Shown here piece after piece: positions 27,559 to 36,556 of a DNA stretch of 64,000 nucleotides. The notes below the pieces were generated by a model. It saw only the letters and a list, made by a program, of their open reading frames with translations, was not told the origin of the DNA and searched no databases. Within the stretch, counting starts at the first letter, position 1. Each line of letters opens with the position of its first letter. Source of the DNA: Singulisphaera sp045290345 (GTDB taxonomy: Bacteria; Planctomycetota; Planctomycetia; Isosphaerales; Isosphaeraceae); contig NZ_CP155447.1 of NCBI RefSeq assembly GCF_045290345.1, forward strand, positions 7,750,001 through 7,814,000. Reading direction: 5' to 3'. The position numbers and the translations under genes are program-made.

Positions 27559-28401
27559 CTACGCGAAAATCACCGCGTCGCCCCGTCGGACAACTCCCCC
27601 GCGGACGACCGATGCGTAGACACCGGCGTTTCCTGCGTTCCCCTGGACGATCGTCCGGAGCACCCGGGGGTCTTTCGGTAAGTCGCCCTGGCTCAGCGTC
27701 GTCATGACACAGCGCGGGCATGGCCCGTTGATCCGCAGATGTGTTTCTCCAATCGTGATTGTCCGTCCAATCCAGTCGTTCTCGACAAATGCGTCCGTGG
27801 CGTCTGTGGGGTCTGTGGGGTCTGTGGGGTCAATGACGAAGTTTGGGCGGAACCGTCGCACGTCGAATCGGCTTTCGGGAGCCAGGGCTTGCAGGCGGTG
27901 GAGCGTCGCCGTCGTGAGCAAGTGAATCATTGCTTCATCGAAGAACGTGCCCGCTGGCAGAGGAAATTGGAAAACCTCGTCCGGATTGGCAAGCCAGTCA
28001 TGGTTGGGCCAATACCCCTCGGCCGTGGCACCGTCGATGCCAGAGCGAGCCAGGCGCACAGGTCGTCCCACCGCCTCGGAGAGCCTCGCCTCGACGTCGG
28101 GCTGGTCGGTGGTCACGGATTCACCGTCCGGGAACGTGATCCGGGCCGAAGGCAAGGGCACGGCTTCGGCGAACGGTTCCACAAACCCAGCTCGAAAATC
28201 GAACAGATTAGGCCATCGTCTTGGATTCTTCGCGCTTGCGATTTTGCCGGTTTCGGAGTCGACCAGCGCGTAGGCCCGATCGCCGAGCAACCCGCGTTCG
28301 GTCACCTCGGCTGAGTCTAACTCCTCGCCGAGCATGGATTTGACGGGATATCGTCGGATCTCGCTGACCCGACCAATCACGAACCCTGGAGACTCGTTCA
28401 T
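27559..28401 (-). CDS. MOSC domain-containing protein
   Basis: A 280-residue protein with an N-terminal MOSC_N beta-barrel (VSEIRRYPVKSMLGEELDSA, ERGLLGDRAYALVD) and a C-terminal MOSC domain carrying the conserved cysteine in INGPCPRCVMTTL. MOSC proteins of the YcbX/mARC type bind molybdenum cofactor and reduce N-hydroxylated compounds; the cysteine for Mo ligation is present. An Asp-Pro-Thr repeat (about residues 190-200, DPTDPTDPTDATDAF) is inserted in an otherwise well-conserved stretch and is coded by a 9-base DNA repeat. No molybdenum genes are adjacent. Confidence 0.9.
   Translation of the reverse strand: MNESPGFVIGRVSEIRRYPVKSMLGEELDSAEVTERGLLGDRAYALVDSETGKIASAKNPRRWPNLFDFRAGFVEPFAEAVPLPSARITFPDGESVTTDQPDVEARLSEAVGRPVRLARSGIDGATAEGYWPNHDWLANPDEVFQFPLPAGTFFDEAMIHLLTTATLHRLQALAPESRFDVRRFRPNFVIDPTDPTDPTDATDAFVENDWIGRTITIGETHLRINGPCPRCVMTTLSQGDLPKDPRVLRTIVQGNAGNAGVYASVVRGGVVRRGDAVIFA
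27802..27830 (-). repeat. Nine-base in-frame microsatellite inside the MOSC gene
   Basis: The unit GACCCCACA (minus strand) is repeated three times in a row, followed by two degenerate copies (GACGCCACG, GACGCATTT). It codes Asp-Pro-Thr and keeps the reading frame, so copy-number change would alter loop length without destroying the protein. Confidence 0.85.
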
Positions 28402-28455
28402 CGTCGCTGCCCCCGATTGATTGATGCGACTGACGCTGAGGTCGTGCCGACGGAT

Positions 28456-29472
28456 TCAGAACCACATGGCCTTGTCGACCACGTTGATCAGCGGTTCACC
28501 GCGGCGGAATCGCTGGACGTTTTCGACCAGGATGGCAAGGTGACGCTTTGCAATCGCTGGGGAATAGCCGGCCGTGTGGGGGGTGATGATGACGTTGGGG
28601 AAATCCCAGAGCGGGTGTTCCTTGGGGAGTGGTTCGACCTCGAAGACGTCGAGTGCGGCTCCCGCGATCCGCTCTTGGCGGAGGGCCGCCACCAGGTCGT
28701 CGAGGACCACGATCGCGCCTCGCCCGATATTGATCAGATAGCTGGTCGGACTCATCTGAGCGAGGGTTTCGGCGTTGAACAGGGCCACAGTCTCCGGCGT
28801 GTGGGGAGCAGCGATGACGACGAAGTCGCTTGAGGCCAGTAACTCGGGGAGCTGGTCCAGTCCGTCCAGCGAGGCCACTCCCTCGGGGGTCAGCTTTCGG
28901 TCGGCGTAGCGGTCGACTGCGCGGACGGTCATTCCGAACGCAAGTGCGCGTTGGGCGATCTCGCTGCCGATCGCTCCGAAGCCAACGATCCCCATCGTCG
29001 TGTCGGGAAGGAAGATCGTGGCCCGATCCATCGCATTGACCGTTCCCGGTCCCGAGGCGTTGTTGACGCGAGCAGACTCGCCGCCGACGGGTTCGTAACG
29101 ATGCTCAACCTGGCGTCGCAAGTACGTGTGCAGGTTCCTCGCGAAGCAGAGGACGTACCCCATGACCTGGTCGGCGATAACGTCGCCGAACAGGCCCCGC
29201 GCATTGGTCAGAACGCAGGGATGATCCACGAGTTCGGGAAAGATGTAGTGTTCCAGACTCACGGTGAACGCCTGAACCCAGCGAAGCTGTTTGGCTTGCG
29301 CGAGCAGTTCGGGCGTGACCTTGCCGAGGAAGGCGTCGGCCTGGGGCATCGCGGCCAAGGCCTCGGCCGGATTGGCGGCATTGACCCAATGGGCGTCGGG
29401 AAACTTGGATTGGAGGATGGTGAACCGCTCGGGCTCAACGGCGGGGTGGATCACGATCTGGGTCGAACTCAT
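28456..29472 (-). CDS. D-2-hydroxyacid dehydrogenase
   Basis: A 338-residue NAD-dependent D-isomer-specific 2-hydroxyacid dehydrogenase. The dinucleotide fold is marked by GIVGFGAIGSEIAQRAL, and the catalytic residues sit in NIGRGAIVVLDDL (Arg), DVFEVEPLPKEHPLW (Glu) and NVIITPHTAGYS (His). The substrate is not clear; the family includes glycerate, lactate and phosphoglycerate dehydrogenases. The ATG at 29472 overlaps the TGA of the upstream glycosyltransferase gene (ATGA), which implies coupled translation, though a shared pathway is not obvious. Confidence 0.93.
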   Translation of the reverse strand: MSSTQIVIHPAVEPERFTILQSKFPDAHWVNAANPAEALAAMPQADAFLGKVTPELLAQAKQLRWVQAFTVSLEHYIFPELVDHPCVLTNARGLFGDVIADQVMGYVLCFARNLHTYLRRQVEHRYEPVGGESARVNNASGPGTVNAMDRATIFLPDTTMGIVGFGAIGSEIAQRALAFGMTVRAVDRYADRKLTPEGVASLDGLDQLPELLASSDFVVIAAPHTPETVALFNAETLAQMSPTSYLINIGRGAIVVLDDLVAALRQERIAGAALDVFEVEPLPKEHPLWDFPNVIITPHTAGYSPAIAKRHLAILVENVQRFRRGEPLINVVDKAMWF

Positions 29473-30593
29473 CGCGGTCTCCGAGGCGGTGTACTCCGGC
29501 AGGTCTGCGTCAGCCGTTCGGCGACCCGACCCGCGCCGTCGGCGGGAAACGGAGGGGGACCAGGCTTCAATGCTAGGGCCTTCTCGAGGTGCGAGTCGAG
29601 CCGGAATTCGGCAAAGGCCCGCGCGGAGGCAGGGACGCCACCCCCCCAGCTTCGCAGTGCGCGATCCAAGGCTCGATGTTCGGCGAAGCCGGTCCTGGGA
29701 GGATAAATCATCGGTGTTCCCGAAACCATGGCCTCGCAGGTGGTTCCATAGCCGGCCTTGGCCACGATCGCATCGGCGGAGGCCGCCAGGTCGGCTCCCG
29801 TCCATTCGGTCGCCGCGATCGCGTGCAGGTTGGCCAACGGGCCCACCGGTGCCTCATGAAAGCCGACGAAGTGAATCCCACGGCTCTGGAGCCTTTCGAG
29901 ACGCTCCCAGCCGAGATTCGCCTGGCCGTATCGGCCAATGTAGAAGTAGACGAGCTTGACGGCGGGGGAAAGCCCGAGCTGTTTCACGAGCTCGTCTCGC
30001 CGATTCCGCCCGGGGGTCACGACCATTCCGACCTCGATCGTCGGAGCGAGCTCCGCCATCCGGAGCGCCGGTTCGGCCCGGAACAGGGCCGTGGCTTGGC
30101 GATAGTCGCGGCGCATCTCGGCGACAAAGGCCGTGGCTTCTCCCCCCATCGCCTTGGCGTAGGGGGCATAGATATCGGCCCAGGTGAAGTTGGCCAGCAG
30201 GAATCCGGGCACCCCCGCGCGTCGCGCGGCGACCAGCGGCACGGGCGGGACATCGCAGAGCACGGCCGCTGTCCCTTCGTCACGAAGCTTGTTCGCCTCT
30301 TCGTCGACACGGGCGATCGCCTCGGCATGCACGCGTCCTGCCATCGCCAGTGTGGCCTCACCGTCGGTCGCATTGCTATCGCCGGGCGGGTTCAAGGCAC
30401 CCACGTCCGAGACGTGAGCCTCGAGTTCCGCCGGACGACGCAGCCGCTCTCGCCAGTGCGCGAACAGGTTCGGATGGCAACGGACCGTGACCGGGATGTC
30501 GGTTGGCATCCGGTTGATCACCGCCACCGAGCGGTTCAGGTGGCCAAAGCCGTGGCTCGTCACATATACGGCCAGCCCGCCGCAACGTCCCAT
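29469..30593 (-). CDS. Glycosyltransferase, GT28/MurG-like GT-B fold
   Basis: A 374-residue glycosyltransferase with a GT-B fold. The N-terminus YVTSHGFGHLNRSVAVIN is the usual acceptor-side glycine-rich loop, and DAIVAKAGYGTTCEAMVSG near residue 300 is the C-terminal nucleotide-sugar binding region as in MurG/GT28 and GT1 enzymes. The start at 30593 has GAGG 7 bases upstream. The sugar and acceptor are unknown. It is translationally coupled with the D-2-hydroxyacid dehydrogenase downstream. Confidence 0.85.
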   Translation of the reverse strand: MGRCGGLAVYVTSHGFGHLNRSVAVINRMPTDIPVTVRCHPNLFAHWRERLRRPAELEAHVSDVGALNPPGDSNATDGEATLAMAGRVHAEAIARVDEEANKLRDEGTAAVLCDVPPVPLVAARRAGVPGFLLANFTWADIYAPYAKAMGGEATAFVAEMRRDYRQATALFRAEPALRMAELAPTIEVGMVVTPGRNRRDELVKQLGLSPAVKLVYFYIGRYGQANLGWERLERLQSRGIHFVGFHEAPVGPLANLHAIAATEWTGADLAASADAIVAKAGYGTTCEAMVSGTPMIYPPRTGFAEHRALDRALRSWGGGVPASARAFAEFRLDSHLEKALALKPGPPPFPADGAGRVAERLTQTCRSTPPRRPR

Positions 30594-30869
30594 GGAAAAC
30601 CTCGTACAGATCGCCAGGATGCGACGCAGTAAATTCGGCCAAGGATGGGAAGGTCGGCGAGGATAACCGACTCGGTGACGGGGCGGCAAGGCCTTGCAAA
30701 TCGTGTCGCTTGTCCCTCCGAATTCTCGTTCTCGAGCGCGATCGAGTACGCCCTTTGGCCTGGACTTTTTTGGGTTATTGGCGCTGGATGAGGCGAGAAA
30801 GGTCTTGGCGATCCGGTCGAAACGATCCGGTCGCTCGGGCTGTTGGCGGTTCAGGAAGGGCTTTGAGCG

Positions 30870-32075
30870 ATGTCTTCGCCTCGACTCCTTGGTCCGGCGA
30901 GTCGGACCCGATCGCCTCGCGTGTCTGGCCAGCTGGCGGGAAATCCGCCTGCGCGGGCTCGTGTCTCGACCTCGATTCCCTGGGGTCTTCTCGGCATGCT
31001 CGGCCTGCTGGCCCTGATCGAATGCGGGGTGGTGGCCCGGCATCCGCTTGATTTCTCGGATCCGGTCAGTCTGAGCTGGCAGCTCAGCGCCCAGGCGACT
31101 CATCGCGATGCGCCGGGGTGCACGATCCTTGGCGTGGGCGACAGCCTGGTCAAGCACGGCGTCATTCCGTCCGTGCTCGAAGCGGAAACGGGAGAGCGGG
31201 TCTGCAACCTGGCGGTCGCCCGCGGTCCCGCGCCGGCGACCTATTTCCTGCTCCGTCGCGCCCTCGACGCAGGAGCCCGGCCGAAGGCGATCGTGGTCGA
31301 CTTCAAGCCGGGGGTTCTCGTCGGCAGTCCTCGCTACAACCTTCGCTACTGGCAGGAGATCCTCACGGTTCGCGAAGGTCTGGATCTGGCACGACACGAC
31401 CACGGCGGCTCACTCCTGGTCAACCTCGCCCTGGGGCGACTCCTGCCGACATTCCGGGGACGCCTGGAAGTCCGCGGCGCGATTCTGGCGGCGCTGCGGG
31501 GGGAAGATTCCCCGATGCGGCTCATCAACCGGGTCTGTCAGCGGAACTGGGGGGTCAACGACGGCGCGAATGTCGCGGCCAGGAACCCCGCCTTCAACGG
31601 CGAGGTCAGTGCGGAGCAGCACAAGACCCTGCTCTCGCATCTCTGGTACTGCCATCGCGTGAACAAGACTTATGTTCGTCGAATTCTTGACTTGACAGCG
31701 GAGCGTGGGATCCGGGTCTACTGGCTCCTTCCCCCGGTCTCCCCCGCGCTTCAAACGAAACGCGAGGAAACGGGGGCCGAGTCAGGATATCTGAAATTCG
31801 TCCGCTCGTTTCAGCACCCCTATCCTCATCTCACCATCGTCGATGGACGCCACGCGGGGTATGACCATACCGCATTTGTCGATGCGACTCACCTCGACGG
31901 TCGTGGAGCCTTCACCCTGACGACCGAGCTCGGGAGAATGCTTCGTCGAGACCTCGCAGGGGACTCCGCAACGACCTCTCGCTGGGTCAACTTGCCCCCG
32001 TACCGCCCTGATCCTTCGCCCGTTCCGCTGGAGGATGTCGAGGAATCTCGGATCATCGTGAAGTCGGGCCGCTAA
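30870..32075 (+). CDS. Membrane-anchored SGNH-like protein
   Basis: A 401-residue protein with an N-terminal membrane anchor (WGLLGMLGLLALIECGVVA) and an exported SGNH-like domain. The block I motif is TILGVGDSLVKHGVIPSV (catalytic Ser) and the C-terminal block is FVDATHLDGRGA (Asp-x-x-His). SGNH/GDSL enzymes of this anchored type often acetylate or deacetylate exopolysaccharides. The central region (VVDFKPGVLVGSPRYNLRYW) is unlike common lipases. It could be a polysaccharide O-acetyl hydrolase or transferase; the divergent glycosyltransferase supports a glycan link, but that is inference. Confidence 0.75.
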   Translation: MSSPRLLGPASRTRSPRVSGQLAGNPPARARVSTSIPWGLLGMLGLLALIECGVVARHPLDFSDPVSLSWQLSAQATHRDAPGCTILGVGDSLVKHGVIPSVLEAETGERVCNLAVARGPAPATYFLLRRALDAGARPKAIVVDFKPGVLVGSPRYNLRYWQEILTVREGLDLARHDHGGSLLVNLALGRLLPTFRGRLEVRGAILAALRGEDSPMRLINRVCQRNWGVNDGANVAARNPAFNGEVSAEQHKTLLSHLWYCHRVNKTYVRRILDLTAERGIRVYWLLPPVSPALQTKREETGAESGYLKFVRSFQHPYPHLTIVDGRHAGYDHTAFVDATHLDGRGAFTLTTELGRMLRRDLAGDSATTSRWVNLPPYRPDPSPVPLEDVEESRIIVKSGR

Positions 32076-32127
32076 TTGAGGAATTCTTTCGCCTAATAAA
32101 TTCGCTCGCCTGGAACGGTTCGCCCTC

Positions 32128-33102
32128 TCAGAGCGAGACTGAATCGGCGGGCGCCAGTTGCGGGGCGAATTTGAAGTCTTTGCGGCTGGTCCAGACGATT
32201 CCGGCGAGCGTCAGAATTCCGCCGAGGGCAAGGCTGGGTGTCACGGCTTCGTGAAAGAGCCAGATCCCCCAGAGCACGGTCAGAATGGGTGAGGCGTTGC
32301 CGACCGTCGCGACCTGGCTGGCATCGAGCCGGCGAAGCGCCTGGTTCTGAAAGGCCAGACCGAGGATGGTCGACACCAGGATCAAGAAGGCGAGGCCCCG
32401 CCAGGCGGCCGGTGAGGCGGCCTCGAGCGAAGACCAACTCGGCAACGACGCCAGCGCGATCGGCAAGTCAAGGAGGCTGCCAAGCAGGAACGTGGCCGCG
32501 AGCACCGGTAGGGCCCCGTGCTTTGCGACCAGCGGCTTGTTGACCGTCATGTAGGCGCCCCACGACACGACTGCCCCGACGAGCAGGAGGTCTCCCCAGA
32601 CCGCGTTCCGCTCCGCAGTGCCACCATGCAAAAAGTTCCCCAGGCCGATCACGAGGACGCCCAGGATGCTTGCCAGGACGCCACCGAGTCGGTCGAGATT
32701 GAGGCGTTCCTGGCCCAAGCCGCTGGCGAGCAGCAGCACGACCAGAGGGACCGCCGCGTAGAACAAGGCGACGTGTGATGTGGGCGCCAGCCGCGTTGCG
32801 TTCAGAAAGAACGACTGGTTGATGGGAACGCAGAGCGCCGCGCCGACGAGGAGTCGCAGTCCATCGGTTCGAATCAGGCGGCTCAAGACGCCTTCACGCC
32901 AGACGACCGGCAGCAGGCAAAGACCCGCGCAGCCAAACCGGATCACCGGGATGAGCCCCACCGGCAATTCGCGGACGACATATTTCGCGGCCGTCGCCGT
33001 GGTCGATCCGATCAAGACCATCAGCGCGAGTGAAACATAGGCACCAAGCTCCCCGACCCGATCCGTACTCGATTCCTCGGAAACTATCTCCGTCACCGAC
33101 AT
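32128..33102 (-). CDS. EamA-family (DMT) transporter
   Basis: A 324-residue drug/metabolite transporter with about ten membrane helices and two EamA repeats; the second begins near GDLLLVGAVVSWGAYMTVNK. The start at 33102 (MSVTEIVSEE) gives a normal length, while an extension to 33159 lacks support. Such carriers export amino acids, metabolites or drugs; the substrate cannot be predicted. It stands alone and is convergent with the SGNH-like gene. Confidence 0.9.
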   Translation of the reverse strand: MSVTEIVSEESSTDRVGELGAYVSLALMVLIGSTTATAAKYVVRELPVGLIPVIRFGCAGLCLLPVVWREGVLSRLIRTDGLRLLVGAALCVPINQSFFLNATRLAPTSHVALFYAAVPLVVLLLASGLGQERLNLDRLGGVLASILGVLVIGLGNFLHGGTAERNAVWGDLLLVGAVVSWGAYMTVNKPLVAKHGALPVLAATFLLGSLLDLPIALASLPSWSSLEAASPAAWRGLAFLILVSTILGLAFQNQALRRLDASQVATVGNASPILTVLWGIWLFHEAVTPSLALGGILTLAGIVWTSRKDFKFAPQLAPADSVSL

Positions 33103-33447
33103 GGCACTCGACCGCCTTCTCGACAGCTCAGTATGTTTTTTCGAGCGATGGTTACACATTCGCTCTCCACATCCCCCATCCTAGAGCGGAGGGCAAGCGA
33201 AAAGGTTCGCCTTGATCGCGTGCCGCTTGCCTTGGCCGAGTGGGACGGCCCCGATTGTGAGGGAAAAATGAAGGGCGGCGGCATGCTGTGGGAGGATTCT
33301 CGCTGGTTGGGCTTCGTCGAGAAATTCGCCGGCGTGAGGACCGAGGTGCCCCCCTTGGATTCGGGGTCTGGCGTGGGGAGGAGTGCCAAGGCACGGTTTG
33401 CAGATTGGGGAAGTCCGAGGAACCCTTTTGTGAACGTATGCCGGGAT
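33103..33447. other. Intergenic region without a supported gene
   Basis: Together with the hairpin at 33448-33480 this makes a gap of about 385 bases. Open frames on both strands lack ribosome binding sites and recognisable protein sequence. The promoter of the EamA gene should be at the low end. Confidence 0.4.
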
Positions 33448-33480
33448 GATTCCCGGTTCCTCGGATAGGAACCGGGAATC
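33448..33480 (-). terminator. Strong hairpin after the nucleotidyltransferase gene
   Basis: GATTCCCGGTTCCT and AGGAACCGGGAATC form a perfect 14-base-pair stem with a 5-base loop, starting 7 bases after the stop codon at 33487. A U-tract is absent. Position and stability fit a transcription terminator or an mRNA 3'-end protecting structure. Confidence 0.65.
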
Positions 33481-33486
33481 GGTCGG

Positions 33487-34829
33487 TTAGAGGTTCGCGA
33501 TTCCCTGACTCGAGTTGAGCGGAGGCCGCCCTGCAACCGGCCAGTTATCGTTCCGGCGCTCGTGGGCACGTTGGAAGGCCCGTTCACGCTCGAGTCGGGT
33601 TTGCTCGTAAAGGTTGAGGTAGAGATGCTCTTCAACCTCGGTGAAGATCTGCCCTCGCCGCCCCATGACAACGCGCGCTGTATCGAACATTTGCTCGAGC
33701 GGGAAGCCGGGCGCGACCTTGCCATAAAGCACTGCGGTGAAAGAAGGGACGTGCTTGGGCAACAACGGGCCGGCCGGCAGGACGTTGCACATCACACCGA
33801 TTGCCGTGCCCGTATTGAGCATGCTGCCCAAGCCGGTTCTGGTGTGGTCGCCGATGAAGCAACCCACCTTGGCCTGTTTTGTGCCGATCGGGTCTCCGCC
33901 CAGCGGGACGAAAACTTCGCCGTAATCGTTCCGCAGGTCGCTATTGGAGGTGATCGCTCCCAGGTTGACCCATTCGCCGACGTAGGCGTGTCCGAGGAAC
34001 CCCTCGTGATATTTGTTCGAGTGGCCGTGGACGACCGTCGCTTCGACTTCGCCGCCGATCCGGCAGTTCGGCCCCAGAGTTACCCCGCCCCGCAGATTGG
34101 CGCGGAAGAGCTGAGTGTCGCGAGCGATGAAGCAGGGACCTTCGATCCGGGTGAAGGGTTGCACCCAGGCTCCGGCTGATACCGTGATCGGGCCGTTGGT
34201 CGTATCAAAACCGTGTAAGGGTCGATTCTCGCGGTTTCGTGGACGAAGAGGCGATTGGCCGGCCCCACCAGCGCAGCGGTTGTGAGATGGCGGTTGCTCA
34301 GTCCCACCTTGCCATCGGCTTCGAAGTCGCGAACCAGGTGGTCGGCATTTTTGATGACGATGTCCCAGGGGCGTTCGATCCACTCCCCCCCCAACTCCAC
34401 ACCGCCCATCCGGGACATCTGCTCATCAAACCAGGCGGCGGCGTTATTCGACTCCAACCCGATCGCCTGGTCCGGGCCGACCAAGGCACAGGCCGGTTGG
34501 CCGTTGCAGAGGCCGACCCAGGGCGTGGTGTCGCTCGGTACCTCCAGATTCGGGGGGGGTACCCAGCGGCTGTTGACGGCCAGGACAGGGCCACGCGCTA
34601 GCCAGTCGCGATCGTTCACAGGAGTGTGTGGGTCGCGGGCTTGCTGGAGCGCGGCCAGGTACGGGCGGATAACCACACCCCTGCGGTTGGGGCCCGGACC
34701 AACACCGAAGGCTTTGACGATTTTAGTGCCGAGAGTGTTCGATCCCAGAACGAGGGCGAACACCGGACGGGTCAGAGTCAATGGCTCGAGGCCTGCGACA
34801 GCGTTGTCTTCAACCAGGCAGAGACGCAT
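33487..34829 (-). pseudogene. GlmU-like sugar nucleotidyltransferase with an apparent single-base frameshift
   Basis: The start (34829, GGAGG 7 bases upstream) encodes MRLCLVEDNAVAGLEPLTLT, the typical beginning of TIGR03991-type GlmU-like proteins. This frame runs through FVHETARIDPYTV, where the sequence leaves frame at a four-T run (34207-34210, minus strand). The expected continuation, DTTNGPITVSAGAW, appears in the neighbouring frame and leads into left-handed beta-helix hexapeptide repeats (RIGGEVEATVVHGHSN, IGDHTRTGLGSMLNTG) to 33487. Adding one T restores a protein of about 447 residues. Family members make nucleotide sugars. Either a real inactivation or a homopolymer error. Confidence 0.85.
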
Positions 34830-34996
34830 GAATCCCTCCGTAGCTAAATCGGCATGTCGACCTTCGCACGCACCGCGTCGTGCGCGGGTGATAGCAGCGA
34901 TGTCGAGATTGCCGTCCTTAGCCGGCATCGCGACCGTGATTATAGGCCGCAATCCTCAGAGTCTGCCAGGTCGGAACCTTTTGACGGGCCCGAATC

Positions 34997-35494
34997 TCAA
35001 CTTCGCTGATGATCAACAACATCCAAATAGAGCAGTTCGTCTGATGCCAGATCGAGTCGAGCGACCGTCCAGGTTGGCGCACGATGAAGCGCACCGGGGT
35101 TGATATATCGAGTCGACTCGTGTTTTTCGTCGGCCGGAACGTGAGTGTGGCCGTACAACAGGTAATCGGGGGCAAGCGCGGCGAGGCGGCGGATCTCCCG
35201 TGCCGAGTCGCCGTGAGTGACCGCGATCCGTCGTTCCGCCAGGGTGAACTCGCCTCCTTTTCCCAGGCAGACGCCGCCTCCGAGGGTCATCGAACGACTG
35301 AGTTCGGATTCATCGAAGTCGTTGTTGCCAAACACGTAATAGCAAGTGAGAGCGGAGCATTCCTCGACAATTTCGCAGCTTGTGAGGTCGCCGCAATGGA
35401 TGAGGGCCTGAACTCCCTCAGCAATCAATAACTGCACCGCGAGCCTGGTTCGTTCCACGCGGTTGTGGGTATCGGAAAGGATTCCGACTCGCAT
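34997..35494 (-). CDS. MJ0936/YfcE-type metallophosphoesterase
   Basis: A 165-residue calcineurin-like phosphoesterase with all the metal-binding motifs: ILSDTHN, HCGDLT, VFGNNDFDESE, VTHGDS and YGHTHVP. The length fits the MJ0936/YfcE group, whose members hydrolyse phosphodiesters in vitro with dimetal centres. The physiological substrate is unknown. The start at 35494 is the first ATG and encodes MRVGILSDTHNRV, the usual position for the first motif. Confidence 0.93.
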   Translation of the reverse strand: MRVGILSDTHNRVERTRLAVQLLIAEGVQALIHCGDLTSCEIVEECSALTCYYVFGNNDFDESELSRSMTLGGGVCLGKGGEFTLAERRIAVTHGDSAREIRRLAALAPDYLLYGHTHVPADEKHESTRYINPGALHRAPTWTVARLDLASDELLYLDVVDHQRS

Positions 35495-35811
35495 CGTGAC
35501 TCCCGTTGAGAAGAATCGTCATCGGCCCCTGGTTTCGGTTGAGGAGATTGGCTGAAGATCGCTCTCACTCTGGTCGAACCGGGAATCCGGCGGTAAACTA
35601 GCCAATGGAGAACACAAGACCGCGTACCCCGGATGTCGATTTTGTCCTGAGGCCGCGGTTGTTGGAAGACTCTGCGCCACTCTTGTCATGAGTGGATGCG
35701 CGGCCGACCGCAAGAAAGGTCGGTCGCGGGAAGGGAGTTTGATTTGGTCCGCAACGCCGGATCACGGCTCCCCGTCCCTGTTTTTTCCCGCGTTTCGCGG
35801 GGAGGTATCGC

Positions 35812-36036
35812 ATGTCGATCGCAACTCGTTCCCAGCGTCTCATTACGGCCGAGCACTCGACGTCCGTTTCGACTGTCGAGCCTATTAACTACGAGACCGA
35901 GGCTCCTGAGCAAGCCGAACTCGCTCGTGAGGCCCCCGAAATGCGCGACGCCGGGCTATCGGAAGCCCCCGATGCCGGAGAGGGTCGCCTCGGTTTAATG
36001 GAGCATGAATTTACCCATGGTCGGAGCCAGAGCTGA
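35812..36036 (+). CDS. Small acidic hypothetical protein
   Basis: A 74-residue open frame with a strong ribosome binding site (GGGGAGG 7 bases before the ATG). The product is acidic and polar (EPINYETEAPEQAELAREAP), without a signal peptide or membrane helix, and probably disordered. Support comes from the ribosome binding site and the hairpins downstream; I do not recognise a family. Confidence 0.5.
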   Translation: MSIATRSQRLITAEHSTSVSTVEPINYETEAPEQAELAREAPEMRDAGLSEAPDAGEGRLGLMEHEFTHGRSQS

Positions 36037-36556
36037 GCGGTCGGGCCAGGATCTCTCCTGGGACACCGGAGGCCCCACCGCCCCGTTCTACCGGCCTTTA
36101 CGGGTTACTCCCCGCTAGGGAAGGACCACTGATCCAAGGGTCGGATGTCCCACCTGTCCTCGAATGCCCCGCTTCTCCCTAACCAAATCGGTAGGGAGAG
36201 CGGGGCATTCTGATTGGTTCGCTCGCCCGAAAGGCGAGCTGGAAAGCGCCAGCTCCCTGTCTTTGGGGTCGGGTTGGATAACAGAGGATGGGAGCGGAGG
36301 GACACTTGCCATGCCATCGCGTACCAACCGCATCCTCGGCCGACTGCGCCGAGACCTCGCTGCCGGATGCCGGATTGTCGCCTCGGGGTCGGTCCGGCAG
36401 GGCGGCTACCTACTATCATGACACGTCCACGAGGTTTACCGTGGACGAGAGTCGTTCGCGCAGTGCTGGCCGTCTTGCCGCATCGAATCGGGGCGACGAC
36501 GCCCCGAGGTGAGACACGGCCGCTGCGCGAGCGGAGCGGCCGGGATCATCTTCCCC
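36037..36556. other. Hairpin-rich intergenic region
   Basis: 520 bases between the small ORF and the sigma factor gene. It holds the large hairpin at 36162-36210 and two short ones: GCTCGCC/GGCGAGC (36221-36239) and AGCTGG/CCAGCT (36237-36254). The text just after them (agctccctgtctttggg, 36251 on) is repeated at 63893, after the other kinase gene. No gene is seen. Confidence 0.5.
36162..36210 (+). terminator. Large hairpin downstream of the small ORF
   Basis: GAATGCCCCGCTTCTCCCTA pairs with TAGGGAGAGCGGGGCATTC around a 10-base loop, with a single bulged T. It lies 125 bases after the stop of the small ORF and 350 bases before the sigma factor gene. A terminator is likely, but no U-tract follows. 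Confidence 0.55.

Noticed and set aside
34207..34210. Programmed frameshifting in the nucleotidyltransferase gene
   Set aside because: A run of four T with no obvious slippery heptamer or downstream structure is too weak to support programmed slippage. Mutation or sequence error is simpler.
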